A DNA stretch of 64,000 bases from Calamus simplicifolius (Eukaryota; Streptophyta; Magnoliopsida; Arecales; Arecaceae): the NCBI GenBank assembly GCA_900491605.1, contig UESW01001678.1, forward strand, positions 267,570 to 331,569. The letters run 5' to 3'. Position numbers and translations under genes: made by a program. The notes beneath the pieces were generated by a model. It was not told the origin of the DNA. It did no database searches and saw only the letters and a list, made by a program, of their open reading frames with translations. The stretch's first letter is position 1, and every line of letters starts with the position of its first letter. Of the stretch, positions 35,455-47,861 are shown one piece after another.

Positions 35455-37911
35455 ATGGCTTCTTCACCTTCTTGCTCTCTTTCCGATCTTGGGGATCATT
35501 CCCCTGTTCCTTCACAGCCTTCCTCTTCCTCGGGCTTAGTTCGTCCTCTTCATCTTTCGACCACGTTCCATTGGAACGGCGGCGAGTGACCGGACGGCCC
35601 ACAACTAGGATTCGTCCGGCCATCGACGAGCCCCACCCCCGCACCGTCCGACCATCGCCGGTCCGTCCACTGCTGCCAAGGAGTCCCCGAATGGACTGCC
35701 TCCACCATGTCGGCCCAAGATATTTTGAACCTTAGAGCCAAGTATAATTTCCCTCCCAACATGCATCTATCCTACCCTACTCCTGATGACAGGGTTACAT
35801 CTTCCCGTTCCGGGAGGGTTGCCTTGTACAGAGCTTTCTTTAAGGCAGGGCTTCGGTTACCCATCCACCCTTTTATTCTCAACCTCCTAGACAGATACTC
35901 CTTGGCACCTTCCCAGTTAGTCCCCAATTCCATCCGAACCATCATCGACTTCATGATACTTTGTCACTTTCATGGTATAGAGGCTAGCATCTCCTTATTC
36001 CGTAGCTTCTACACCCTCCGTAAGCAAGCGAGGTGGTGGTCCTTTACCCCTAGACCCACCAGGATTCTTAGACTATATCTTCCCACATCCATCAAAGGGT
36101 GGAAAGATAGATTCTTTTTGCCGACGTTGAGGGGGTGAGTGGAACCTGGGAAACACCCAATACTGACACAAATAGGGACTCTTCCATACTCCCGAGGGAT
36201 CGAATGGCATTTGGGCAGCTTTTGACTGCCGACATCCCTCGATGCAACCACTTTTGATCGAAGAAAACCTCCGTCTTGCCGGCCTTATTCTGCCCAGTGG
36301 TGAGTGGCTGATTACTCACCTTGCTTTTTTCTGTCCTTCTCCTCTCCTCCTCTCTTTCTCTCTTTTTTTTTCTTTTTTTTTAACACTTCATTTCATGTTC
36401 CTTGATATAGGAATGGCGCCATCACTTCGCGAGATAAGGCAGGCTGCCATAAGGAAAAGGAAAGTCAAGGCAGATGGGCCCCTGCCGAAAGGAGGGCCAT
36501 CACCAAGATTTCCAGGAGGACTGAGGCCGGAGAGGCCTTTGGAAGGGGCGAGATTGAGGGAAAGGCTAAGGTCAGAGAGACCTCTAATGGGAGTGAGGTG
36601 GAAAGGGCCAAAGCCGGCAGAGCCCTAGGAAGCGAGGCAGTAAGGGCCGAGGCTGGAGAGGCATCAGGGCGGAACGAGGCGGGGGAAAGAGATCTACCTC
36701 ATTCGCCTTCACCAGTACTGCATTCGTCCCCTATCGATTTAATCGACACGACTCCGGAGCGGGGGACTAAAGAGCCGTTACCATGGCCAATAGCCACCGA
36801 AGCGGAACCAGCCAACTCAGCTACAAGGCTGACTCCGGAAGCCGCCTTATCTCCCGAAGGGGCAGCGGTCGAGGCATCTCCACCAGTAAAGGCACCAGCA
36901 GGGGCTGAGTCAGAGGCTGAGTCCTCTCCTGTAGCCATGAGGCCAGCGGAGGGGGATGGCATCGATCCCTCATTTCAATCAATTCTGACGTGCCATAGTC
37001 GTTGGGCCGAGCGGACATTGGCCCAGGCTTCCGTGCCTGAGCTACAAAGGTTCCTTCGACACCAAGGGAGATCTACATTCTTTCGGAAGGCATCCGTGTC
37101 ACATCTTTAGGTAAGTATTGTTCCATTGTCAAAACTTTTGTGACTGTTTCTTTATCTAACCTAAACAATCCGATCAGGCATTGAATTCTATGACCGCCAT
37201 GAGGGGCCTTTGGTCCCAGGCTGAGGCCGCTCTCGATCAATCTGTGGAGGAAATTCGAGAAGTCCGGGCTAGAGCAGAGAGGGCGGAGGCAGCCCTGGAG
37301 GAGGCTCGGGCGGAGACTACCCGGGTGCAAAAGGCCAAAGCCGAAGCCGAGGCCGCCCGATTTCGTAACCTGGCCCAGGCTGAGAAGGCGGAGGAGGCGC
37401 TAGAAGTGGCCCAGCGCCAGACGGCCAATGAGCTTGATAATGCTTAGGTGGCAGAGGAAAAACAGAGGGTGGCCGAAGAGAAGCAGAAAGCCGCTGAAGC
37501 GGAGATTTACCTACTGAAGCACCGGCTGCACTCTGCCACCATTGAGATCGGAGTGCCCAGGGAGCGGGCCGAGAACGCCGAGGAAATCGCTTGCCAACAA
37601 GATGCTGAGGTAGTACATCTAAAGGCGGCGGTAACCGAGGCTGAGAAGAAGGCCATTGAGGCCGAAAAGAGGGCCACCAAGGCGAGGAGAGGGCCGCCGA
37701 GGTCGAGAAGAAAGCCATCGAGGCTGTAGAAGATTTTAAGAAGTCCAAGGCCTTCAATAGGGAGCTGGCTGAGACAACCGTATTTGCATACGAGGGCAGC
37801 TTCCAAGATTGCAAGGAAAAAATACACATACTCTATGGCCTCGAGGGAATTGAAGAGCTGGAGCCGGACGAAGTTCTCGAAGATGATGGCTTGGCTCCGA
37901 CTGAACCCTAG
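35455..37911 (+). pseudogene. Antisense three-exon extra gene of element E
   Basis: Exon 1 (35455-36299) starts MASSPSCSLSDLGDHS, has TGA at 35587, then the Transposase_28-like domain from 35707: LSYPTPDDRVTSSRSGRV, LPIHPFILNLLDRYSL and LVPNSIRTIIDFMI. The frame shifts near 36110 and again near 36240. Intron 1 is 36300-36410 (phase 1). Exon 2 (36411-37110) is rich in Glu, Ala and Pro; its last codon is TAG where F has CAG. Intron 2 is 37111-37177 (phase 0). Exon 3 (37178-37911) is a long coiled coil (RAERAEAALEEARAETTR) with TAG at 37446 and a frameshift near 37690. It ends in a conserved tail (VFAYEGSFQDCKEKIHIL) and TAG at 37909. Function unknown. It lies opposite gag-pol, next to its own LTR. 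Confidence 0.85.
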
Positions 37912-38186
37912 TTTCTTTTGCTTTCCTTGCTTTGTATCAAGTCCGACTTAAATCGGTAATTTTGTAAATTGTTGCTATTAATGGAATTTTGACCCGTAAT
38001 GCTCACGACTTGCACTATAGTCAGGTCATCTAGTGAATAAGTCGAAATGAACCAAATTCCAATGACTAGACCACTCGTCCATACATCGCAGGATGTTGCC
38101 AGAGCTGTGCCAAGGGAGAACTCCAACACGATCTCGGTCTAGGAAGTCAGCCAGAGAGATGATGTGGGATCATTTTTGTGTACCGA

Positions 38187-39240
38187 CGCGGAGTCGAATA
38201 TGTTCCGACGTGAAGTCAAGCAAAGTGCCGATGCGGAGTTGAGACAAGTGCCGACACGAAGTCGAACCAAGTGCCGACGCAAAGTCGAGCTAAGTGCCAA
38301 CGCGGAGTAGGGTTAAGTGCCGACGCAGAGTCGAGCTAAGTACCGATGCGGGGTCAAGCTAAGTGCCGCCATAGGGTAGGGTTAAGTGCCGACGCGGAGT
38401 CGAGCCAAGTGCCGACGCGGAGTCGGGTTAAGTGCCGACGCGGAGTCGAGCTAAGTGCTGATGCGGGGTCAAGCTAAGTTCCATCGTGGGGTCGAGCTAA
38501 GTGCCGACGCGGGGTTGAGCTAAGTGCCACCGCGGAGTCGAGCTACGTGTCGCCGCGGGGTCGAGCTAAGTGCCGACGCGAGTCGAGCTAAGTGCCGACG
38601 CAGAGTCGAGTTAAGTGCCAACGCGGAGTAGGGTTAAGTGCCGACGTGGAGTCGAGCCAAGTGCCGATGCGGAGTTGAGCTAAGTGCCGACGGGAGACTC
38701 TGGCATGGAGTGCCGATGCGAAGCCGGGCTTAGAGTGTCGAGGGGAGACTCGGGCTTAGAGTGCTGACGCAGAGCTGGGCTTAGATTGCCGAGGGGAGAC
38801 TCGGGCTTAGAGTGCTGACGCGGAGCCAGGCTGAGTGCCGAGGGGAGACTCGGGCTTAGAGTGCCAACGCGGAGTCGGGCTTAGAGTGCCGACGAAAAGC
38901 TCTGGCTTGGAGTGCCGACGCAGAGCCAGGCTGAGTGCCGAGGGAAGACTCGGGCTTAGAGTACCGAGGGGAGACTCGGGCTTAGAATTCCGACGTGGAG
39001 TCAGGCTTAAAGTGCCGATGGGAGGCTCTAGCTTGGAGTGCTGACGTGGAGCCGGGCTGAGCGCCGAAGGGAGACTCTGGCTTGGAGTGCTGACGCAGAG
39101 CCGAGATGAGAGCCGAGGGGAGACTCGGGCTTAGAGTGCCGAGGGGAGACTCGGGCTTAGAATGCCGACGCGGAGTCGGGCTTTAGTGCCAAGGGGAGAC
39201 TCGGGCTTAAAGTGCCGACGCAGAGTTGGGCTTAGATTGA
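38187..39240 (+). repeat. Minisatellite array in element E, 23-bp then 26-bp units
   Basis: 38187-38700 is about 22 copies of a 23-bp unit (GTGCCGACGCGGAGTCGAGC + TAA). 38700-39240 passes into ~26-bp units (GTGCCGAGGGGAGACTCGGG + CTTAGA) mixed with the first type. It lies between the 3' end of the antisense gene and the end of pol. Confidence 0.9.
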
Positions 39241-39325
39241 GAAGTAGGATTACTCAAAGTCATGTCAGTGAGAATATTCCGAATAGTACCCTGGTAGACA
39301 GGTTCAAGCTAAGGAAATTAACAAA

Positions 39326-42300
39326 CTATTGATAATACTGGTGTAGGTTGTCTGCGTTCCAAGTACGGAGGAGAGGCTTCTCGTCTAGCCCCTCAACTTT
39401 GTACGCTCCGTGGTGAAACGCCTCCGTGACTTGGTAGGGTCCTTCCCATCTTGGCGCTAGCTTGCCTCCTTCCGTCGACTTTGAAACTTTAGCTCGCCGG
39501 AGGACTAAGTCTCCGGGGTGGAACATCTTGGGATGAACTGGGGCATTGTAGTACCTGGCCGCCCGCTGACGGAAGGCTACCATCTGAAGCCGCGCTTGGT
39601 CTCGTAGTTCCTCCACTAGGTCGAGGTTGGCCCGCAACTAATTTGGGTTGTTGCTCTCGCTGTACGACTTTGTCCGAGGGCTTGGGACACCTATCTCCAT
39701 CGGAATGACAGCTTCGGACCCAAAAACCAGGCTGAAAGGAGTCTCTCCGGTGGGGGCTCATGGCGTTCTGTGATAGGCCCATAGCACACTAGGGAGCTCT
39801 TCCACCCACCGTCCTTTACAGTTGTCTAACAGAGCCCTAAGTCCTTGAAGAATAGTGCGGTTGGTCACCTCGGCCGCGCCGTTGGTCTGGGGATGCCCCA
39901 CAGAGGAGAATCGCTGATGAATTCTTAGCTCGGTGCAGAACTCTCGGAAGGCCGTGTTGTCAAACTGCAGGCCGTTGTCAGTGACGAGGGTGTGCGGCAA
40001 CCCGAACTGGCACACTATAGATTTCTAGAAGAAAGATCTCACCTTGCCCTTGGTGATCTTGGCGAGTGCTTCGGCCTCGATCCACTTGGTGAAATGGTCG
40101 ATGGCTACGAGGAAAAATTTGCGCTAACTGGAGGCTGGAGGGAATGGTCCCAGGATGTCCATACCCCACTGGGCGAAGGGCCAAGGTGCAGTAAGGGGGG
40201 TCAGCTGGAATGCCAGTTGGCGCTGGACGTTGGCATGGCGTTGGCAACTGTCACATCTTTTGACGAGCTCGGACGCATCCTCCCTCATTGTCAGCCAGTA
40301 GTACCCTTGTCGCAAGGCTTTGTACGCCAGAGCTTTGCCCCCCAGATGACTCCCGCATACGCCTTCATGTATTTCTCGCAGGATGTAGTCTGCTTCCGTA
40401 GGGCCGACGCATTTGAGGATCGGGTACAAGAATGATCTTCGGTAGAGCTTTCCTTCCATTAAAAGAAATTTCGGGGCCCGCCGCTTGAGTAGCTTGGCCT
40501 CAGCCAAGTCTTCAGGCAGGGCACCATTGGTGAGATATCACACATAAGCGTCCATCCAAGAAGGCTCTTGCTTGACTGGTAGGGCTTCTTCTGTTGTTTC
40601 GATACTTGAGGCTTCCAGATGCTCTATGTAAGCCTTTTCCAACATCCCATCGACTGAGGTAGCAAGCTAGGACAGAGCGTCAGCTCGGGCGTTCTTCCCT
40701 TGAGGAATGTAGCTGATGCTGAAATAGGCTAAGGGAGAGGCTTGCGACTGCACCATACTCAAGTAACAGGACATAGTAGGATCTCACGCCTCGTACTCTC
40801 CTGTGATTTGGCCAGTGACTAGCTGGGAATTAGTTAATGCTCTAAGGTGCTTCACCCCGAGCTCCCGAGCCAACCTTATTCCAGACAATAGGGCTTCATA
40901 CTCCGCCTGATTGTTGGTGGCTGAAAGAGAAAGCGGAGAGCGCACTCGGTTACAACTCCATCCGTGTTAGCTAGGATGAGGCCCGCTCCGCTCCCTTAGG
41001 AATTTGACACTCCGTCCACATAAAGGATCCATTCATCCTCTCTGGTCCCAAGAGTTGAGGGGTTTGCGTGGGACTCTTCTGGTTGCTCCTCGCCCCAGGT
41101 GCATTCAACCAAGAAATCTACTAGGACCTGAGACTTCATAGCCGACCGGGGATGGAAAGATAGGTCGAACTCTCCCAGCTTGAGCGCCCACTTTGCCAGT
41201 CGGCCCGAAGTGTCCAGACGAGCGAGAATCGCCTTGAGTGGTTGGTCCGTGACCACCGCATCAGATGAGCTTGAAAATAGGGTCGGAGGCGATGGGCAAA
41301 GACAATCAACGCGAAGATAATCTTCTCAATTCTTGAATACCTGGTCTCCGCGTCGTAAAGCACATTGCTGGTGTAATACACCGGCCTTTGTGTTTCGTTG
41401 GCATCTATGCAAACCAGCATGGAACTGACAGCTTCAGAAGAAGCCGTGAGGTACAGAAGAAGTTCTTCTCCACCCTTCGGCTTGGACAACAGCGGCGGGG
41501 TGGATAGAAATTCTTTCAATCTCTCGAAGGCCTCCTGGCACCCCTTTGTCCATTCGAATCTGTTGCCCTGCACAGTGCCTTGAAGAAAGGCAAACATCTA
41601 TCAGCAGACTTAGATAGAAAACGGCTCAAAGCCGCCACCCTTCCCGTCAAGCGTTGCACGTCCTTCTTGTTGGTGGGAGACTTCATGTACAAAATGGCTC
41701 GGACTTTATCGGGGTTCGCCTCAATTCCATGTTGGGTCACCATGAAACCCAAGAACTTGCTGACTGTCACCCCAAAGGTGTACTTGCGAGGATTCAGCCT
41801 CATCTAGCATCGGCGAAGGTTGCCGAAGGTCTCCATCAGGTCGGCGATATGGTTGGTGTTGCGAACGCTTTTTGTTAGCATGTCATCCACATATACCTCC
41901 ATGTTGCGTCCGATTTGGTCCTCAAAGATTTTGTTCATTAGCCTTTGGTAAGTGGCCCCCGCGTTCTTCAGTCCGAACGGCATCACCTTGTAACAATATA
42001 GTCCCTTCTCAATTATGAAAGAAGTAGCTTCCTCATCGGCCGGTTCATCATGATTTGGTTGTACACAGAGAAGGCATCCATGAAACTAAGGGTCTCATGA
42101 CCGGACGTAGCGTTCACCAGTTGGTCGATCCAAGACAAAGGAAAACTATCCTTGGGGCATGCTTTGTTGAGGTCTGTGAAGTCTACACACATCCTCCTAT
42201 TCCCGTTGGCCTTACGAACCATCACGATGTTAGCCAACCAATCGGGATAGTGAACTTCCTGGATGTGGCCCGTAGCTTTGAGCTTGCGGATTTCCTCGTC

Positions 42301-42854
42301 AATGGCCTTCTATCTATCTGGGGCGAAGCTCCTCTTCTTCTGTCGAACGGGCTAGCATTTTGGCTTGAGGTTGAGCCGGTGAGTGATTATCTCCTTAGGG
42401 ATGCCTGGCATATCAGATGACGATCATGCAAAGATGTCGGAATTGGCACGCAGGAAAGCGAGGAGCCAATCGCACGCCTCTTCCAGAAGTAGTGCTCCGA
42501 TCTGGATGGTCCTCGTCGGGTCCTCCCCAAAGGGAAAGGTTAGGAGGTGCTCGGCTGGCTCCCCTCTCCTTTCCAGGTCTCGGGGGTCGAGTGGTTCAAG
42601 CGCTGCTGTCAACACCGTCTCTTGCGGACTAGGGGCTAAGTGGTAGCAGAGTGGCAACGGGTTCTGTTCTCCCTTCATTTCTCCGATCCCTTCGTCAGTG
42701 GGGAACCTCACCAGCAATCTCTTGGTGGATATAACAGCATCCAGTAAATTCAAGCCAGGCCGTCCCAAGATAGCGTTGTAAGCCAACGGGACCCAGACCA
42801 CCAGGAAGTTTATGACTGTCGTGCTATGACGTGGTGAAGTCCCAGCTGTGACAG
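39326..42854 (-). pseudogene. pol of element E: end of protease, RT, RNase H, archaeal RNase H, integrase; broken
   Basis: Read from the right: the protease end (VPLAYNAILGRPGLNLLDAV, near 42800) follows directly on the nested insertion. Reverse transcriptase has RMCVDFTDLNKACPKDSFPL, FGLKNAGATYQRLMNKIFED and YVDDM (near 41880). RNase H holds YLTASSEAVSSMLVCIDANE. The second RNase H begins EWILYVDGVSNS at about 41030 and is eroded. Integrase (40507 down) keeps its zinc-finger end (VKRCDSCQRHAN) and the D-D-E context (QWGMDILGPF, TLVTDNGLQF, VGHPQTNGAAEV), then a C-terminal part with FHPGDLVLRR. Dual RNase H is a hallmark of the Tat lineage. Multiple frameshifts and stops (for example at 40124) make it inactive. 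Confidence 0.9.
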
Positions 42855-43490
42855 TGATGCAGGGCGATATTCAAAACGCCTGCAACTCAAGAACGATCTA
42901 ATCTGCGAGAAAAGAATTCGTCCAGGTTTGGTTCGAATCTTGACAAGAAAAGGGGAAAATTTCGAATTTTGATCACTCTCAATCCGAAATTTAAAGGAAG
43001 AGCAATTGAATTTTCAATTCAATTGTTTTGAATCAGAAAATAAAAGAAAACATTCATCTTTATTCAAGAGGAAAAAAAAAAGGAATCTAAAACAGCGTCT
43101 TTCTTCTCTGCCTCTGACGGCCGCCCAAAACCAACTTAAATAAGAGAGAAAACCCTAACATCATAAGTTCAGAAAAATTACAACTATGCCATTAAAAACG
43201 AAAACAGGCCCAAAACTCCTATCAGACGAGCCCGAATGGCCAAAATCCACAGCAGCTCATGGCCAACAGCAATGACTTTGAATCAGCAGTCCGTTTCCAT
43301 GTGACCAGCCAAGTTTGGGCCCAGTCCGACACATAAAATTTCAAGCCCGTTTGTTCTGCAACCTCTTGGACCTTCGTAGATTATCTGGTGTGGTCTTCCC
43401 TGACGTGGCCTGCTGACTCTGGGTTGTACAGGAACATTGAAGGACTGGTTCGACTGACCCGAACTCTGGTCTGAACTGATGTCCTCATCA
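42855..43490 (-). repeat. 3' LTR of the CRM-like element
   Basis: On the minus strand it runs TGATGAGGACATCAG...CGCCCTGCATCA. It holds the last ~207 bp of the pol frame (to 43283). A polypurine tract (AGAGGAAGGGGAGAG) lies just before it at 43491-43506. Confidence 0.92.
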
Positions 43491-45331
43491 CTCTCCCCTT
43501 CCTCTGAAAAGCTTGACCTCAAGCTCGAATTCTCTCCTGCATAAGGGGTCAGATGCCGAATGTTGAACACATCCGAAATGAAGACATCATCTGGTAACTC
43601 AACCCGATAGGCATTGTCACCAAATTTCTCCAATACCTGGCATGGACCTATCTTCTTCGGCTTGAGCTTCGTGAAAGCTCCCTGTGGATACCGCTCCCTC
43701 GGTAAGTAAACCCATACCAAATCGCCCACTTCAAAGGACTGTTGCCGACGCTGCTGATCAGCTTTCGCCTTGTATTTGGCGTAAGTCTCCTCCAATTTGG
43801 CTCTAACAGTCGCATGTATCTCCTGCAAGTCAGACACTCTATCTTCAACCTTCTGACTCATCTTCTCTGGCGACTCAACTGGCAGAACATCCAAAGGACC
43901 TCTTGGCAAGAACCCAAACAGTATCTGAAACGGAGCAAACCCTGTAGAACGGTTCACTGAAGAGTTGAACTCAAACTCAATCTTCGGTAAACACAAATCC
44001 CAGCTCCTGAATTCATGCACATTTGCCCGCAACAGATTACCCAAGCTACGGTTGACAACTTCAGTCTGTCCATCCGTCTGAGGATGATAAGAACTGCTGA
44101 ATTTCAACTTTGTGCCCAACTTCTTCCACAGCTCTCGCCAGAAGTGTCCCATAAACTTGCTGTCCCTGTCTGACACTATGGATGCCGGTATACCAAAATG
44201 TCGAACCACTGAAGCAAAATATAAGTCAGCAACCTTTGACGCATCAAAAGTGGTTTTGCATGGCAAGAAACACGCCACCTTACTGAACCGATCCACAATC
44301 ACCATAATCGAATCCAGTCCCCTTGCTGTCCGTGGCAATCCTACAACAAAGTCCATAGAAACATCTCGCCATGGTGCCTCTGGGATAGGTAAAGGCGTGT
44401 ACATACCTTGGTTCGTGTCTGTCCCCTTCGACTCTTGACACAACCTGCACCTCTTCACAAAAGCCTTGACATCTCGGTCAAGACCAGGCCAATAAAACCG
44501 CTGCCGAATCAACCAGGCTGTTTTATCCCTTCCGAAGTGACCCTGGTTATGCAGTTCCTGGATGATCAACACACGAAGAGACGTATCAGGAACACATAAG
44601 CAGTTACCTCGAAACAAATATCCATCATGGAGAACGAAATCAGTTCGCTCCCCCGCCTCAATTTTGGCCAAAATCTCCTTGAAGTGCTCATCCACACGAA
44701 TGTCCTCCCTTACACTCTCAAAGCCGAGAGTGTACACATGCATAGCGCCAATCAACAAGCTCCGCCTACTCAAAGCATCAGCCACTCTATTCAACGTACC
44801 AGACTTGTGCTTGATGCTGAAAGTGTATTCCTGCAAGGCACTCACCCACTTCGCATGCCTTGAACTCAGTTTATGCTGACCCTGTAAGAACTTCAGCGCC
44901 TGATGGTCTGAATACAGTACAAACTCCCGCTGAATCAAGTAGTGGCGCCAATGCTGCAAGGATCTCACAATGGCGTACAATTCCAGATCATAAACCGAAT
45001 AAGCCAGTTTAGCTCCTCCCAGCTTCTCACTGAAGTATGCGACTGGTCTTCCTTCCTGGTTAAGCACTGCCCCAATTCCAGTCTTCGAAGCATCACAATC
45101 CACCTCAAAAACTCTATCAAAATCAGGAAGACCCAATAAAGGAGCTTCGGTCAATCTGACTTTCAGCCCATCAAATGCCTCCTGTGCGGCATCATTCCAC
45201 CCGAATCTGGCTCCCTTCAACAATTCCGTTAAAGGTGCAGCCAGCTCACTGTACCCCTTGACAACCTGCGATAAAACCCTGCAAGACCCAAAAAGGATCT
45301 CAATTCTGTCAAGGTTGATGGTACTGGCCAT
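43283..45331 (-). CDS. CRM-like pol, RNase H and integrase part
   Basis: This is a long open frame that makes the RNA-degrading and integrating parts of the polyprotein. RNase H: VFEVDCDASKTGIGAVLNQE and LYSDHQALKFL. Integrase: zinc finger H-x3-H...C-x2-C (HNQGHFG...CRLCQ), then the catalytic acidic residues in VSMDFVVGLP, IVSDRDSKF and HPQTDGQTEVVNR. The C-terminal part has GDLVWVYLPRERYPQG and FNIRHLTPYAG, followed by an acidic Ser/Glu tail that reads into the LTR. The frame must join the upstream RT part through a one-base shift near 45265 (GLAGFYRR in one frame, VVKGYSELAAPL in the other). That makes this copy defective unless the shift is programmed, which is unlikely at this place. Confidence 0.88.
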   Translation of the reverse strand: MASTINLDRIEILFGSCRVLSQVVKGYSELAAPLTELLKGARFGWNDAAQEAFDGLKVRLTEAPLLGLPDFDRVFEVDCDASKTGIGAVLNQEGRPVAYFSEKLGGAKLAYSVYDLELYAIVRSLQHWRHYLIQREFVLYSDHQALKFLQGQHKLSSRHAKWVSALQEYTFSIKHKSGTLNRVADALSRRSLLIGAMHVYTLGFESVREDIRVDEHFKEILAKIEAGERTDFVLHDGYLFRGNCLCVPDTSLRVLIIQELHNQGHFGRDKTAWLIRQRFYWPGLDRDVKAFVKRCRLCQESKGTDTNQGMYTPLPIPEAPWRDVSMDFVVGLPRTARGLDSIMVIVDRFSKVACFLPCKTTFDASKVADLYFASVVRHFGIPASIVSDRDSKFMGHFWRELWKKLGTKLKFSSSYHPQTDGQTEVVNRSLGNLLRANVHEFRSWDLCLPKIEFEFNSSVNRSTGFAPFQILFGFLPRGPLDVLPVESPEKMSQKVEDRVSDLQEIHATVRAKLEETYAKYKAKADQQRRQQSFEVGDLVWVYLPRERYPQGAFTKLKPKKIGPCQVLEKFGDNAYRVELPDDVFISDVFNIRHLTPYAGENSSLRSSFSEEGESDEDISSDQSSGQSNQSFNVPVQPRVSRPRQGRPHQIIYEGPRGCRTNGLEILCVGLGPNLAGHMETDC

Positions 45332-46700
45332 TCCACAATTGCATGCACCTTATTCCTATCTGGGAGAATCCCCTCTCCAGTCACAACGTACCCCAGAAAA
45401 ATCAGTCTCCCAACCATCCAAATGCACTTCTCTGGGTTAGCAACTAACTGGTTCTCACGTAACACTGACAAAACCTGTGCCACATGGCCCACATGCTCTT
45501 CGGCTGTCCTGCTGTATATCAAAATATCATCAAAGTAGACAACCACAAATGAGCTAAGAAATGGACGTAAAACCTGGTTCATTACGCGCATGAACGTGCT
45601 CGGCGCGTTGGACAACCCGAATGGCATTACCAACCATTCATACAGCCCTTCCTTAGTCTTGAAGGCTGTCTTCCATTCGTCTCCAGGCTTCATCCTTATC
45701 TGATGGTACCCACTCTTCAAATCAATCTTCGTGAAGACCTTAGCACCACTCAACTGATCAAGCATGTCGTCCAACCTCGGTATCGGGAACCTGTACTTCA
45801 CAGTAATTTTGTTAACCGCGCGGCTGTCGACACACATGCGCCACGTACCATCCTTCTTCGGTACCAAAAGGGCTGGCACCGCGCACGGGCTAATGCTCTC
45901 CCGTACGAACCCCTTGTCCAAAAGTTCTTGGACCTGCCTCCTCAATTCCTCATGCTGCTGCGGTGTCATCCGATAATGAGCCTTATTCGGCAACACTGAG
46001 CCCGGAATAAGGTCAATGCCGTGCTGAATATCTCGGAGAGGTGGTAATCCGGCCGGTAGCTCCTTTGATACAACATCTCGGAATTCCTCCAAGATAGACA
46101 CCAACTCCTCAGGAATCATATTTGGCCTTTGCTCCTCTTCCACGCCGAAGTCTCCTGACTTGCTCACCAAAGCAAAACAAACATCCTCTCCATCCAAACT
46201 CGCATCGAATTCTGTGCTTGGTAAACAAATTACTGTATTCTGTCCACTCACTTCCTGAAGCGGCTTCAAAATAACTTTCCTCCCATCTGGACGCAGCATA
46301 TAACTGTGGGTGTACCCGTTGTATACTGCCCTGTTATCAAACTGCCACGGACGCCCCAGTATGATGTGAGTAGCATCCATTGGAACAACATCCGCCTCAA
46401 TAGTTGTCTCGAAATGAGGACCAAAACACAGTGACAACTTACACCTTCGGCTGACCTGAATGTCTGCATTTCGGTTCACCCAACCGAGCTTATATGGATG
46501 TGGGTGAGGGTCTGTCTGCAACCCCAGCTTCTTCACAGCCTCCTCTGCTATCACATTCTCCCAACTGCCGGAGTCTATGATAACACGACATGTTTTGCCA
46601 GCCACAAAACATTTCGTTGTGAAGATGTCGTGCCGACGCCAATCCTCATCTGATCTCGGCGCCAGACACATTCTTCGTATCACCAAGCTCTCCCCTTGAA
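45229..46700 (-). CDS. CRM-like pol, protease and reverse transcriptase part
   Basis: This part continues in the same frame as the gag C-terminal half. The protease has the active-site context CRVIIDSGSWENVIAEEA and THIILGRPWQFD. Reverse transcriptase follows (GTWRMCVDSRAVNKITVKYR, LKSGYHQIRM, MPFGLSNAPSTFMR and the catalytic YFDDILIYS near 45535-45510) and runs to LRSFLGLAGFYRR. The frame then goes off at 45265-45229. Apart from that junction it is intact, in keeping with a young insertion. Confidence 0.9.
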
Positions 46701-47861
46701 TATGGTCCGGATCAATAACACACAGCTCATCATTAAATTCCTCATCCTCAGGGAACTCTCCTCCATTTTCATCCTCCATATAATCCTCCATATACAACTG
46801 AGCTCGCGCCTTGGGGCATTCATTGGCATAGTGCCCCAAATTCTGACACCGATGGCACCGAATGTTAGCCCTGTTGCTGCCCACTCTCGCCTGAGAACCT
46901 GAGGTTCCACTCGACCCTGTTGGTCTTGGAGGTACTGATGCCTGCGGCCTCGCTACTGGAGGCATAAATTTGCCCCCTGAATTCTGCCCTGAACTCTGGC
47001 CCGTAGTAAAACCCCCTCTGCTCTGAAACCCCCTGTTTCTCATCAAGCTCTTTTCCACTGCCTGAGCCCTCATATGCGCATCTCCTACGCTATCAATTCG
47101 ATGCACAGCCAGTGCATCTTGGATTGGCAGCCGCAAGCCATGAAGATACATGGCTATCAATCTCGGTTCAGCCTCAATCAACCGATTTCGTGCAACCAAT
47201 CGATAAAATTCAGTTGTGTACTCCTCGACGCTCCGACTACCTTGCGTCAAACCATGCAACTTCGAATACAAAATCTGCTCATGGTTCGGAGGCAAAAACT
47301 CCCTGTTCATCTCCTGCTTTAGCGCTGCCCATGACGCTAATGGAGGTCTCCCATCCATATATCTACGATAGTGCTGCGCATGCCACCAAGCAGCAGCCCT
47401 ATCTCTGAATCGAATTGTGACAAGCGGTACTGCTTGTCTAAGGGCACCTCCTTCAGACGAAAAACATCATCGACCTGAAGGGTCCAATCTACATACTCGT
47501 CTGGGTTAATTCCTCCTTTAAACTCTGGAATTTCGACCCTGAAGCCTGCTTCCCACCGATTCTGATTTTCGAAATAGGGAGGTTGATCGACATACCTTGG
47601 AAGTCCAACATCAGGCCTCTGTTGCCCTCTTCGAATTGGTGGTGCCTCCAGATTTTCGAAACCCCTCTCCCTACCTTCATCAATTTCATCACGCTCCTCC
47701 ACGCGAAGGGGTTGGGCACGATTCTGCACCTCCAGCCGCGCCATCATCGCCTGCATGGTTTGCATCATCTGTTGCATCACCTGGTGCTGGTCTCGCATGG
47801 CATCTTGCATAGCATCTCTCACGACGTCTCTCAGGGATTGATCATTGTTCTTCTGCTCCAT
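46700..47861 (-). pseudogene. CRM-like gag with one frameshift
   Basis: The start is MEQKNNDQSLRDVV at 47861. An acidic/Gln-rich N-terminus with a short helix (AMQDAMRDQHQVMQQMMQTM) is followed by the capsid domain (FKGGINPDEYVDWTLQVD). Near 47430 one frame ends and the next begins (PLVTIRFRDRAAAWWHAQHY, then LKQEMNREFLPPNHEQ), so one base was gained or lost. The nucleocapsid zinc knuckle CHRCQNLGHYANEC lies near 46860-46815. Intact gag is needed in cis or trans for particles, so the element is probably dead despite its youth. Confidence 0.88.

Noticed and set aside
38187..39240. Regular short repeats resembling a CRISPR array
   Set aside because: Units are contiguous 23/26-bp minisatellite copies without unique spacers, inside a plant retrotransposon.
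43283..47861. Possible integrated plant pararetrovirus
   Set aside because: The frames encode integrase with D-D-E and are flanked by LTRs with TSD and a tRNA primer site; no movement or coat protein. It is a Ty3/gypsy element.
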